Origin: Clostridiales bacterium | GTDB taxonomy: Bacteria; Bacillota; Clostridia; Saccharofermentanales; Saccharofermentanaceae | Direction of reading: 5' to 3' | Assembly (NCBI GenBank): GCA_017552455.1 | Contig: JAFZPX010000053.1 | Location: 1 to 64,000, forward strand | DNA length: 64,000 nt | Shown: piece after piece, positions 53,405 through 62,539 of the stretch | Layout: the number at the start of each line of letters is the position of its first letter | Numbering within the stretch: position 1 is the stretch's first letter | Notes under the pieces: generated by a model | Databases searched by the model: none | Told to the model about the DNA's origin: nothing | What the model saw: the letters and a program-made list of their open reading frames with translations, nothing else | Made by a program: the position numbers and the translations under genes

Positions 53405-53923
53405 TTATGTAAACTCCTTTAATTCCGCGCTGCCGTCTTCAATAACGATGTACGAGGGCTTACTTCCCTCCTTAGGGATAGACGGTGAACCCGGATTCAT
53501 GAATCTTATACCATTCTCGATATAGTCCTTTGTCACATGGGTGTGACCTGAGATGAATACCGTACCTTCACTTATGAGTGCAGGCAGATTCTCACTGTTG
53601 TATGTATGTCCGTGTGTAAAGAAGAATGTCGTCTGTCCGCTTACGATATAGATGTAGTCCGCCATACACGGAAACTTCAACACCATCTGGTCGACCTCTG
53701 CTTCGCAGTTGCCTCTTACGGCAAGGATCTTATCTGCAAGCGGGTTAAGTATCTCGATAACCTTCTTAGGCTCATAATGTGCGGGAAGATCATTACGCGG
53801 TCCGTGATAAAGGATGTCGCCGAGAAGGACGAGTCTGTCTGCCCCCTCGGACTTAAAGACATCAACTGAGCGCTGTGCCCAGCAGCTGTCACCGTGAATG
53901 TCGGAAACGACCAAAAACTTCAT
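53405..53923 (-). CDS. YfcE/MJ0936 family phosphodiesterase
   Basis: The 172-residue protein is a calcineurin-like metallophosphatase of the small YfcE type. The metal ligands are MKFLVVSDIHGD (residues 1-12), LLGDILYHGPRN, VRGNCEAEVD and TFFFTHGHTYN with FISGHTHVTK. Family members hydrolyse phosphodiesters such as bis-pNPP in vitro; the natural substrate is not known. The hydrogenase gene starts two bases after its stop, and the two may share a transcript. Confidence 0.94.
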   Translation of the reverse strand: MKFLVVSDIHGDSCWAQRSVDVFKSEGADRLVLLGDILYHGPRNDLPAHYEPKKVIEILNPLADKILAVRGNCEAEVDQMVLKFPCMADYIYIVSGQTTFFFTHGHTYNSENLPALISEGTVFISGHTHVTKDYIENGIRFMNPGSPSIPKEGSKPSYIVIEDGSAELKEFT

Positions 53924-53973
53924 AAGCTTTGAACTCCAATGCTTTTATCACTTGATTATACTATAATCGTTCT

Positions 53974-54351
53974 ATGACTGATGTATGGAAAAAAACAATC
54001 CGCGATGTAGTATTTCTGATACTCGGAGGCTTCGCCTACTATCTTTTCTACAGATTTACGGGACTTGGTATCCCCTGTGCCTTCCACGAGATCACAGGTC
54101 TGCCCTGCCCCTCATGCGGCATCTCCCACATGTTCATTCACCTGTTCTCGCTCGACTTCAAGAGTGCTTTCTACGATAACCAATTCCTGTTCTTCACATG
54201 GCCTTTGATAGCAATAGAGATCATCTACCTGTTCTACAGAACACTCGAATCCAAGAAGGATCTTCCCCGCTGGAACTTCTTTGCCATCATCATCTTCGGC
54301 ACCCTCCTCGGCATCTTCGGCGTCCTGAGAATTATCTGCCATTGGTATTGA
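53974..54351 (+). CDS. DUF2752 membrane protein
   Basis: The 125-residue protein has three membrane helices and the DUF2752 signature GIPCAFHEITGLPCPSCGISHM, with the paired cysteines in the loop after the first helix. Function unknown. A perfect TATAAT ends six bases ahead of the ATG and no ribosome-binding site is visible, so the mRNA may be leaderless. The next gene encodes a DUF4190 protein, a frequent neighbour. Confidence 0.92.
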   Translation: MTDVWKKTIRDVVFLILGGFAYYLFYRFTGLGIPCAFHEITGLPCPSCGISHMFIHLFSLDFKSAFYDNQFLFFTWPLIAIEIIYLFYRTLESKKDLPRWNFFAIIIFGTLLGIFGVLRIICHWY

Positions 54352-54450
54352 GAAAATTTAAGACTTGTTAAAGCACTCAACCATTTATGGTAAATCTCAC
54401 GTAAATATGATATATTCAATTTATTAATGCCATGGAAGGAGAGTTATATC

Positions 54451-54765
54451 ATGGAAAACAATGAAGCACCTCAGTACTATCAGCAGCCTGAAGCTACTTG
54501 GAACAACGATGCACCTTCTGGTAACGCTGGAGACGGCAATGCTACAGCATCACTCGTAACAGGTATCCTCGGTATCGTATGCTGCGGACCTTGTGCAATT
54601 GCAGCTATCATCCTTTCTCTTAACGCTAAGAAAAAGGGCACAACAAAGTCCGGTATGGCTACAGCAGGTCTCATACTTGGTATCATCGGATGCGTTATCT
54701 GGGCTATCGGTATCGTAATGAATATCGTTAATCCTGTAGATTACAGCCAGTACCTCGATTTCTGA
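54451..54765 (+). CDS. DUF4190 small membrane protein
   Basis: I chose the ATG at 54451, behind AAGGAGAG; an in-frame ATG eight codons earlier lies ahead of that site. The 104-residue protein starts with a polar Gln/Pro/Asn-rich tail (NEAPQYYQQPEATWNND) and has two membrane helices with the DUF4190 pattern ASLVTGILGIVCCGPCAIAA and KSGMATAGLILGIIGCVIWA. Function unknown. A strong palindromic terminator follows. Confidence 0.92.
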   Translation: MENNEAPQYYQQPEATWNNDAPSGNAGDGNATASLVTGILGIVCCGPCAIAAIILSLNAKKKGTTKSGMATAGLILGIIGCVIWAIGIVMNIVNPVDYSQYLDF

Positions 54766-54792
54766 TCTGACTAACAGTTATCGAACAATGAG

Positions 54793-54825
54793 AAAGGGAA
54801 CTCGATCGAGTTCCCTTTTTCTTAT
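54793..54825 (+). terminator. Terminator after the DUF4190 gene
   Basis: A perfect 26-base palindrome (AAAGGGAACTCGA/TCGAGTTCCCTTT) is followed by TTCTTATG, with a T5 run at its end. It acts on the plus strand; being palindromic it may also work in reverse. Confidence 0.85.
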
Positions 54826-54863
54826 GTAAAATGCCTATATGTTAAAGAAATAAAACCAAAACC

Positions 54864-54920
54864 TTAGGAGGTAAACATTGTGCGAGAACCAAGTCCCGCA
54901 TCTAGTTGTTCATCGTACAC
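54864..54920 (-). CDS. Possible 18-residue peptide gene with strong ribosome-binding site
   Basis: On the minus strand GTG begins at 54920, with AAAGGGG eight bases upstream (54929-54935), and the frame reads MYDEQLDAGLGSRTMFTS to a TAA at 54864. The last codons ACC TCC TAA give an anti-Shine-Dalgarno sequence (ACCTCC). A TAATAT/TATAAA box lies about 30 bases before the ribosome-binding site. It is a separate little unit in the 300-base gap between the DUF4190 and DUF815 genes. No homologue is recognised; it could be random, a leader peptide or part of a small RNA. Confidence 0.35.
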   Translation of the reverse strand: MYDEQLDAGLGSRTMFTS

Positions 54921-55065
54921 TGGCCTCACCCCTTTCTGTGAAACTGTTTTCTTATGGTTTTATATTACACCCAACTGAAAATGTTGTGTGTTAAACAAAA
55001 GTGAATAAAATGAGTTAAAACTGTGGCAACGATAATTTCGCTTTCATATGAAAACGATTAATCAC

Positions 55066-56262
55066 TTAAAGTGAATCTACAAACTGCCTTGCAATTCTTG
55101 CAGATCTGCCGCCGCCCCTTATGGCATACTGCTCCGCGGCGATAGCAAGCTTCTCCTCATCCATTGTTATACCGCGAAGCTTCATAAGGCCCTTAACGAT
55201 CTCAAGATATGTATCTTTATTCGGCTTATCAAACAGGATCCTGATACCGAATCTTTCAGACAGACTCATCTGTTCAGCGATCGTATCAGATGTATGTATC
55301 TCATTCTCACGAGCGGAGAACGTCTCCTTGATCATATGGCGCCTGTTGCTCGTCGCATATATCGCGATATTCTTACGCGCACCGGAAGCTGCACCTTCGA
55401 TAACAGACTTCAAAGAACCGATCCTGTCATCATCAGCATCGAACGAGACATCATCGATAAAGATAATGAACTTCAAAGGCACTTCCGTAAGCATCTGAAT
55501 AACCTCTGACAGTCCGTGCAGTTCAGACTTCGGAACTTCCACAAGTCGGATACCCTGATCTATGAACAATCGTGCAGCCGACTTAACCGTTGAAGACTTA
55601 CCCGTACCGGCGTCGCCATAGAGAAGGACATCTTCGAACGGCTTCCCTTCAGAGAATCTCTTCGTATTCTCGATAACGCGACCGCGCTGCTTCTCGTAGC
55701 AGAACAGATCATCAACACTGATGGGGTCAGGTGACGTTACAGGCAAAAGCTCGCCACCCTTGATCCTGAAGAAGTGATACTTGGCATACACGCCGTAACC
55801 CACAGTCTCTATCTGATCCATCATGGTCATGTAGCGCTTCTTAAAGTCGATATGCGAGGAGCGAAAGTCAGGAAGGTAACCGTCATAGACCATCGCATCC
55901 TTAAAGTCAAAAGAAGTATAGTTACCGATCCTGGTAAGAAGGTCGAGCTCCCTCTCAGCCGTAAGCTTAAGAAGCGTGCTCGCTTTAGTGGTCTCCTCTG
56001 GTTTGATCACAGAATCGATCCTGTGACGAAGATACGGATTCATATCCTCCGACAGTGCATCCCAGATAGCAGCCGACAGATCCACATCAGGGCGCATCTC
56101 ATACAGAATAGAAACGAAATGTCCGTAGCTGTCGATCATCTCCTCCATAGAGTACCCGGGCCCCATCTTAAGAAGGAACTCACAAAGACTCTTCAGAGGC
56201 TCCTTCTCACGCATATTTCGAAAAAGCGCCAAAGAGCATATCTCTCTTAAAACATCTGACAT
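55066..56262 (-). CDS. DUF815 family AAA+ ATPase
   Basis: The 398-residue protein has a helical N-terminal half and an ATPase C-terminal half with Walker A GDAGTGKSSTVKSA (about 216-229), Walker B IIFIDDVSFD (about 267-276) and the sensor ATSNRRHMI. These features match the DUF815/YjiN-like P-loop family found across Firmicutes and proteobacteria. It probably remodels or loads an unknown partner. The start ATG overlaps the YunG-like gene stop (one base), so the two are coupled. Confidence 0.9.
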   Translation of the reverse strand: MSDVLREICSLALFRNMREKEPLKSLCEFLLKMGPGYSMEEMIDSYGHFVSILYEMRPDVDLSAAIWDALSEDMNPYLRHRIDSVIKPEETTKASTLLKLTAERELDLLTRIGNYTSFDFKDAMVYDGYLPDFRSSHIDFKKRYMTMMDQIETVGYGVYAKYHFFRIKGGELLPVTSPDPISVDDLFCYEKQRGRVIENTKRFSEGKPFEDVLLYGDAGTGKSSTVKSAARLFIDQGIRLVEVPKSELHGLSEVIQMLTEVPLKFIIFIDDVSFDADDDRIGSLKSVIEGAASGARKNIAIYATSNRRHMIKETFSARENEIHTSDTIAEQMSLSERFGIRILFDKPNKDTYLEIVKGLMKLRGITMDEEKLAIAAEQYAIRGGGRSARIARQFVDSL

Positions 56263-56735
56263 TAAAGTTCCTCCTCAGCGCTCAAGGCTTCTTCCACTTT
56301 ACTCTTAAGGTACTCGTAGCGAAGCCTTTTCTCTTCTTTCGCGAAATGCACTTCCCTGCTCTGCACAGGGTTGCTCTCGTACTTAAGGCTCGCCGTCTCT
56401 TCCCCGAACTGCTCCGAAGTTAAGTCGAACACGTGCCCGCCCACAACATTATAGCAGTGGTAGTTTCCTCCGGGGCGCAAAATACCGTACACTTCGCCTC
56501 CGTATATATCCTGCACGAGAAAAGCCGTGATGGAGCACTGACCCAAAGTCTTGTTGTCCTCACTCCACTCATCCTGCATCCTGGGCGCGCAAGTCTTCCT
56601 GCACCATATACCGGAAAGCAGATCGTAGAACTCGCGCGCCGTCCCAACCTTCGCATACTTAGGCTCGACCGGCCTCACGTCCGCCTCCTGCCATCCGTAG
56701 AAGTTGTATGTTCTCTTTTCAGATAAATTACTCAT
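56262..56735 (-). CDS. YunG-family protein
   Basis: The 157-residue protein has the YunG pattern LLSGIWCRKTCAPRMQDEWSEDNKTLGQCSITAFLVQDIYGGEVYG, NYHCYNVVGGHVFDLTSEQFG and HFAKEEKRLRYEYLK. The Cys/His (QCSITAF and YHCYN) and Asp (FDLTSEQF) triad is reminiscent of a cysteine-protease or transglutaminase fold (inference). Function unknown. The ATG has no ribosome-binding site, and a -10 box is 10 bases ahead, so the mRNA may be nearly leaderless. Confidence 0.88.
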   Translation of the reverse strand: MSNLSEKRTYNFYGWQEADVRPVEPKYAKVGTAREFYDLLSGIWCRKTCAPRMQDEWSEDNKTLGQCSITAFLVQDIYGGEVYGILRPGGNYHCYNVVGGHVFDLTSEQFGEETASLKYESNPVQSREVHFAKEEKRLRYEYLKSKVEEALSAEEEL

Positions 56736-56738
56736 AAG

Positions 56739-56773
56739 TATAATAAGTATGGCATTTTACTTACGTATGTCAA
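56739..56773. promoter_or_regulatory. Overlapping divergent promoters of yunG-like and CPBP genes
   Basis: Minus strand: TTGACA (complement 56768-56773), 16-base spacer, extended -10 TGCCATACT (hexamer complement 56746-56751). Plus strand: TTTTCA at 56716-56721, 17-base spacer, TATAAT at 56739-56744. The two promoters interleave, so the genes may be mutually exclusive in use. Confidence 0.55.
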
Positions 56774-56790
56774 CAAGCCGGAGGGATAGA

Positions 56791-58011
56791 ATGGAAAAGA
56801 GAAACAACAAGATCCTGCCGTGGGTTACGTTCGCGGCGACGGTGATATATGCGATCGCATATGTACTGATGATGATAGGCTTGGAGATCGAGATCGACAC
56901 TGTTCCGCTTCGCATCGTAGTATTCACAACGCTCGGATTATCAATCGTAACTATAGTGCTCGCACTCGTTACCGCTAAGATAAACAAAGTGCATGACCCG
57001 ATGACCGCTCGCGTTGATTCTTTGAGCAGCCGTTATACAACATTCGCAGTCATTCTCTCGATACTTCCTATCTTCATTCAGCTGATACTCTTCTCATTCG
57101 TTCCCGCATTCGCTGATCTCGCAGAAGACGATCCCGCGAGGGCGACATTTCTTATGACTGTCATCACGATATACGTAACGGGCTTCCCTATCCTGCTTTT
57201 GTCGCTTAGAAAAGTGCCCGCGATGAAGATCGAGAAGCGCAACATGAAGTTCTCCTTCTTCATTCTTTGCATAGCAGTAATGGCGGGCCTGTGCCTCGCA
57301 GGCATCTGCATCGGACTTCCCATCGAGCTTTTGCTGACATCACCTTTCGAGGATGCGGCTGAAGCTGCGGAAGATGTCGACAAGCTTGCAGAGATCTTGA
57401 TGCAATCCTCTTTCTTTGACCGCGTACTCGTAACAGGTGTACTTGCACCCATCTTCGAGGAGCTCATCTTCAGAAAGCTTCTTGTAAGCCGCACCATAAG
57501 ATACGGCGAGACTTTCAGCATACTGCTGTCGGGCTTCATGTTCGGCCTTTTCCACGGCAACTTCCAGCAGTTCTTTTTCGCGATGTTTGTAGGTATGCTG
57601 TTCGCCTTCGTCTTCATAAGAACGGGCAAGGTGATCTACCCTATCCTCATGCACATGACGGTAAATCTGTCAACGTCTATCGTAACGACATCGCTCTACA
57701 TAAAGCTTATGCCGTACCTCGAGGATGCCGATAACATGCTCGACCTTCCCGCAGACATGCGTTTGTGGTTCCTCGTTCTCATGTTCTGGTTGCTGCTCCT
57801 GTTCTCGATCGCACTCACGGGCTTCGTACTGCTGTTCGTGTTCAACAAGAGATTCAAGCCATATAAAAGTCCCAATGAGCCTTCAATGATCAGGATCATC
57901 GGGAACAGCATTCAGTCACCTTTGTTCTGGAGCTTTATCGTTATCTGCATCGCAGACTTCGCTTCGGCCTACCTGCCTAACATCGCGAAATACTTTATGA
58001 ACAACCTTTAA
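56791..58011 (+). CDS. CPBP family intramembrane metalloprotease
   Basis: The ATG at 56791 is chosen because GGAGGG is seven bases ahead. The 406-residue protein has about eight helices and the CPBP/CAAX-type active site: EELIFRKLLVSR (E-E-x-x-x-R), FGLFHGNFQQ (His) and LMHMTVNLS (His/Asn). Such proteases act in bacteriocin immunity or in protein maturation. It is divergent from yunG-like and convergent with the HD-GYP gene (4-base overlap). Confidence 0.93.
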   Translation: MEKRNNKILPWVTFAATVIYAIAYVLMMIGLEIEIDTVPLRIVVFTTLGLSIVTIVLALVTAKINKVHDPMTARVDSLSSRYTTFAVILSILPIFIQLILFSFVPAFADLAEDDPARATFLMTVITIYVTGFPILLLSLRKVPAMKIEKRNMKFSFFILCIAVMAGLCLAGICIGLPIELLLTSPFEDAAEAAEDVDKLAEILMQSSFFDRVLVTGVLAPIFEELIFRKLLVSRTIRYGETFSILLSGFMFGLFHGNFQQFFFAMFVGMLFAFVFIRTGKVIYPILMHMTVNLSTSIVTTSLYIKLMPYLEDADNMLDLPADMRLWFLVLMFWLLLLFSIALTGFVLLFVFNKRFKPYKSPNEPSMIRIIGNSIQSPLFWSFIVICIADFASAYLPNIAKYFMNNL

Positions 58012-59207
58012 TTAGGGCCGTACTCCTCGCGAACCTTATTCGTGAAGCCGTCATTCATCATCTCGATGATGATCGGAACGAGCTGAGGATCGAACTGCGA
58101 ACCGGAGTTCTTCTTGAACTCTGCGATGATGCTGTCGTAGTCCAAAGCCTTCTGGTACATTCTATCCAAGGACATGACGTCGAAGGCATCCGCTACAGTA
58201 GCAATACGTGCGAAAAGCGGTATCTTCTCTCCCTTAAGGCCCTCGGGGTAACCTGTGCCGTCGTATCTCTCATGGTGGTAATGAGCACAGTCTGAGATAT
58301 TCGGGATGGAAGTAAAGTGCTTAAGCATCTCGGCGCCCTTCAAAGGATGCGTCTTGATTATCTCGTACTCGTCCTGATTAAGGGAGCCGTCGTTTCTTAA
58401 GATGTTATCAGGGATACCAATCTTGCCTACATCGTGCAGGAGCGTGCCGTAATACAGATTCTGAAGGTCTTCCTCCTCGAGACCGAGTCTTCGTCCGATT
58501 TCCTTGGCATACATAGCAACTCGTACGGAGTGGTTACGTGTATATCTGTCCTTCGCATCGATGAAGTATGTAAACGTCGTGATGGACTGGTTAAGGATCT
58601 CGAGGTCGTGATCTCTTTGCTTCTGAAGCTTCTCGATCTTGTTGTGAGACATAATGTGTGAACCGAGATAAATGAACCACAGAAGATACATAATGAAGAT
58701 CACATATGTAAGAGGCATGCTCTTGGGATCAAGAGGCATTCTTCCCTCGATACGGTAATCTGCAACTGTAAGGACTCCGCCGTGTGAATACAGGACAGCA
58801 CCGAAGTGGCTCTCATCATCGACCTTAACAAGACTCATCTCCTGATCAGGAGTAAAGTACAGGCAGTTGCCGTCAACGGTATAATCACCGTTCCAGGATG
58901 AGTCTATCTCGAACGGACCGTCAAACTCGATCCATACAGACCAGTCAGTAAGCTTACTGGATTCATAATTATTAACGACGAAGGTGTACTCAGCTCCGCA
59001 AGGAAGTCCGGGATATCTGTAGACATCTTCCCAGATCTTGCCTTCGGGGTTAAATACAGTCATTACAACTTCCTCAGAATCAGCATCGAAGATTCTGACC
59101 TTCTGGGAACTCTTACCGATATACATAAAGTAAGCAAACGTCATCGCGATAAGGAGGACGAGCGTGAGCAGAAGTATACGGTTAATGTTGTAATCTTTAT
59201 TCTTCAT
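58008..59207 (-). CDS. HD-GYP domain protein with cellulose-binding-like outer domain
   Basis: The 399-residue protein has a membrane helix (11-29), an outer domain (31-163), a second helix (164-186) and an HD-GYP domain (200-380). The latter has HDVGKIGIP (258-266) and HHERYDGTGYPEGL (311-324), the signature of cyclic-di-GMP phosphodiesterases. The outer domain pattern VNNYESSKLTDWSVWIEFDG-x-x-x-IDSSWNGDYTVDG resembles a carbohydrate-binding module of family 2, so it may sense a polysaccharide. With the PgaC-PgaD fusion 50 kb away it suggests cyclic-di-GMP control of exopolysaccharide. Convergent with the CPBP gene. Confidence 0.88.
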   Translation of the reverse strand: MKNKDYNINRILLLTLVLLIAMTFAYFMYIGKSSQKVRIFDADSEEVVMTVFNPEGKIWEDVYRYPGLPCGAEYTFVVNNYESSKLTDWSVWIEFDGPFEIDSSWNGDYTVDGNCLYFTPDQEMSLVKVDDESHFGAVLYSHGGVLTVADYRIEGRMPLDPKSMPLTYVIFIMYLLWFIYLGSHIMSHNKIEKLQKQRDHDLEILNQSITTFTYFIDAKDRYTRNHSVRVAMYAKEIGRRLGLEEEDLQNLYYGTLLHDVGKIGIPDNILRNDGSLNQDEYEIIKTHPLKGAEMLKHFTSIPNISDCAHYHHERYDGTGYPEGLKGEKIPLFARIATVADAFDVMSLDRMYQKALDYDSIIAEFKKNSGSQFDPQLVPIIIEMMNDGFTNKVREEYGPN

Positions 59208-59220
59208 CGTTCGATAAATC

Positions 59221-60882
59221 TCAATAATTTATTATAGCACCTTTATCAGCCGATGAGACCATCTTCGAGTAACGCTTGAGGTAACCTGTAAGCTCAGGCT
59301 TCTCAAGAAGCTTCATCGTCTTCTTTCTCTCCTCGAGCTCCTCATCGGAGATCTTAAGCTCGATCTTATACTCAGGGATGTTGATCGAGATGATGTCGCC
59401 GTCCTTGATATATGCGATCGGTCCGCCGGAGATTGCCTCAGGGCTGATGTGTCCGATAGAAGCACCTCTCGTAGCACCGGAGAATCTTCCGTCTGTGATA
59501 AGTGCAACATCCTTGTCGAGGCCTGCACCTGCGATAGCAGATGTCGGTGAGAGCATCTCTCTCATACCGGGGCCGCCTGCAGGGCCTTCATATCTGATAA
59601 CGATAACGTCGCCCTTCTGAACCTTACCTGAGAAGATAAACTCGATGGCATCCTCTTCACTGTCGAAGCATCTTGCCGGTCCCTCATGAACGAGCATCTC
59701 GGGATCAACGGCTGATCTTTTAACAACGCAGCCGTCAGGTGCGAGATTACCCTTGAGGATGGCAAGACCGCCCTCCTTCATGAACGGATTATCCAGAGGT
59801 CTGATAACTTCAGGGTCCATAACCTGGCTGTACTGAAGATTCTCGCGCATAGTCTTACCTGTAACTGTCATTACATTACCGTAGATAAGACCTTCGTCGA
59901 GAAGCACCTTAAGAACTGCATAGATACCGCCTGCCTCATTAAGGTCTTCCATGTATGTCGGGCCAGCAGGAGCGAGGTGGCAGATATTAGGAGTTCTTGC
60001 GGAGATCTCGTTGATGTGGTCGAGATCGATCTTTATTCCGCATTCATTGGCGATAGCGGGAATGTGAAGCATGGAATTGGTCGAGCAACCTATAGCCATG
60101 TCAGCGGCAATGGCATTCTCGAACGCCTCAGATGTCAAGATGTCTCTGGGACGGATGTTGTTCTTAACGCATTCCATAACCTGCATACCTGCATGCTTAG
60201 CGAGGATAAGTCTGTCAGAGTAAGGTGCAGGAATCGTACCGTTGCCGGGAAGACCCATACCGAGAACCTCTGTAAGGCAGTTCATGGAGTTTGCAGTATA
60301 CATACCTGAGCAAGAACCGCAGGAAGGACAAACCTTATTAACGAATTCTTCGAGCTTCTCTGAATCCATCTTGCCTGCTGCATATGCACCTGTTGCCTCG
60401 AACATAGCAGAGAGTGATCTCTTCTTGCCGTCAACCTTACCTGCGAGCATAGGGCCGCCGCTTACAAAGACAGTAGGAAGGTTAAGTCTTGCGGCAGCCA
60501 TAAGAAGGCCGGGAACATTCTTATCACAGTTAGGAACCATAACAAGTCCGTCAAATCCGTGAGCCATTACCATGGACTCAGTGGAGTCAGCGATAAGATC
60601 TCGTGTAACGAGTGAATACTTCATTCCGATATGGCCCATGGCGATACCGTCACAGACAGCGATAGCCGGGAATACGATAGGTGTTCCGCCTGCCATTCTT
60701 ACGCCTGCCTTAACAGCCTCTACGATCTTATCGATGTTCATGTGACCGGGAACGATCTCGTTATAAGAACTTACGATACCGATAAGAGGTCTTTCCATCT
60801 CTTCCTTTGTAAGGCCCAGAGCATGATAAAGCGATCTGTGGGGAGCATTTGCAAAACCGTCAACCAAAGTGTCTTTGATCAT
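59221..60882 (-). CDS. ilvD: Dihydroxy-acid dehydratase
   Basis: The ATG at 60882 (AAAGGA upstream) gives 553 residues; a longer frame starts in the leader. The IlvD/Edd fold is clear: [36 protein letters not shown] (Fe-S Cys), [18 protein letters not shown] (second Fe-S Cys group) and [16 protein letters not shown]. It dehydrates dihydroxy acids to keto acids in valine and isoleucine synthesis. It follows ilvC; a hairpin lies between the two genes. Confidence 0.97.
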   Translation of the reverse strand: MIKDTLVDGFANAPHRSLYHALGLTKEEMERPLIGIVSSYNEIVPGHMNIDKIVEAVKAGVRMAGGTPIVFPAIAVCDGIAMGHIGMKYSLVTRDLIADSTESMVMAHGFDGLVMVPNCDKNVPGLLMAAARLNLPTVFVSGGPMLAGKVDGKKRSLSAMFEATGAYAAGKMDSEKLEEFVNKVCPSCGSCSGMYTANSMNCLTEVLGMGLPGNGTIPAPYSDRLILAKHAGMQVMECVKNNIRPRDILTSEAFENAIAADMAIGCSTNSMLHIPAIANECGIKIDLDHINEISARTPNICHLAPAGPTYMEDLNEAGGIYAVLKVLLDEGLIYGNVMTVTGKTMRENLQYSQVMDPEVIRPLDNPFMKEGGLAILKGNLAPDGCVVKRSAVDPEMLVHEGPARCFDSEEDAIEFIFSGKVQKGDVIVIRYEGPAGGPGMREMLSPTSAIAGAGLDKDVALITDGRFSGATRGASIGHISPEAISGGPIAYIKDGDIISINIPEYKIELKISDEELEERKKTMKLLEKPELTGYLKRYSKMVSSADKGAIINY

Positions 60883-60908
60883 AAGAATTATCCTTTCTTC
60901 TTTAAGAG

Positions 60909-60942
60909 CAAAGGGCCGCACTTAAGATAGGTGCAGCCCTTC
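60909..60942 (-). terminator. Hairpin between ilvC and ilvD
   Basis: On the minus strand AAGGGCTGCAC and GTGCGGCCCTT pair (one G-U) around a nine-base loop, then TGCTCTTAAAG. The T content is low, so it may tune relative expression of ilvC and ilvD rather than stop transcription fully. Confidence 0.5.
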
Positions 60943-60967
60943 AACATATCTATAAGCCCGAACTTAA

Positions 60968-62026
<1,059 letters not shown>

Positions 62027-62035
62027 TTAATCGGA

Positions 62036-62539
62036 TCATTCAGACAAGATGCTGTCAGGGCCGCGCTCTAAGGCCACAATGCCTGTACGGCACATCTCGA
62101 TGATCCCAAAAGGCTTCATATTGTCGATAAATGCATCGATCTTGTTGGAATCGCCAGTAACTTCGAAGCACATTGCCTGTGACGAATAGTCGACAGTCTT
62201 TGCCTTGAATACGTTAACTGCATCCATGATCTGTGCGCGATTATCAAGATCGTTCTTAACCTTGATAAGAAGAAGCTCTCTCTTGATTGCTTCCTCGTTC
62301 GACAGTACTTCAACCTTCTTGACATTATATAACTTGGTTAACTGGCTAACAAGTTGCATACGGTCTGTTCTGTCCCCTGACAGAGAGATTGTTATTCTCG
62401 AATACTCAGGCGACTCTGTCTCACCCACAGTGAGAGTGTCGATATTGAATCCGCGGCGTGTGAACATGCTTGTGACACGGGTGAGAACACCGTATTTATT
62501 CTCGACATAAACAGCGATAACAAAATTATTCTTACTCAT
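62036..62539 (-). CDS. ilvH: Acetolactate synthase small (regulatory) subunit
   Basis: The ATG at 62539 (GGAGG upstream) gives 167 residues. It has the ACT domain VIAVYVENKYGVLTRVTSMFTRRGFNIDTLTVG and a C-terminal half with MCFEVTGDSNKIDAFIDNMKPFGIIEMCRTG. The Leu/Val-binding pocket of the ACT domain mediates end-product inhibition of IlvB. It overlaps ilvB by 8 bases, so the two are co-translated. Confidence 0.97.
   Translation of the reverse strand: MSKNNFVIAVYVENKYGVLTRVTSMFTRRGFNIDTLTVGETESPEYSRITISLSGDRTDRMQLVSQLTKLYNVKKVEVLSNEEAIKRELLLIKVKNDLDNRAQIMDAVNVFKAKTVDYSSQAMCFEVTGDSNKIDAFIDNMKPFGIIEMCRTGIVALERGPDSILSE

Noticed and set aside
54880-54978. Plus-strand 32-codon frame with AGGAGG and GTG start
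   Set aside because: Composition is Cys/Ser/Pro-rich without family match and its signals are explained equally by the minus-strand frame; kept only as an observation.
60883-60967. T-box or leucine attenuator ahead of ilvD
   Set aside because: The space is only 85 bases, lies inside the operon and shows one hairpin, with no T-box core; the operon promoter is beyond the window.
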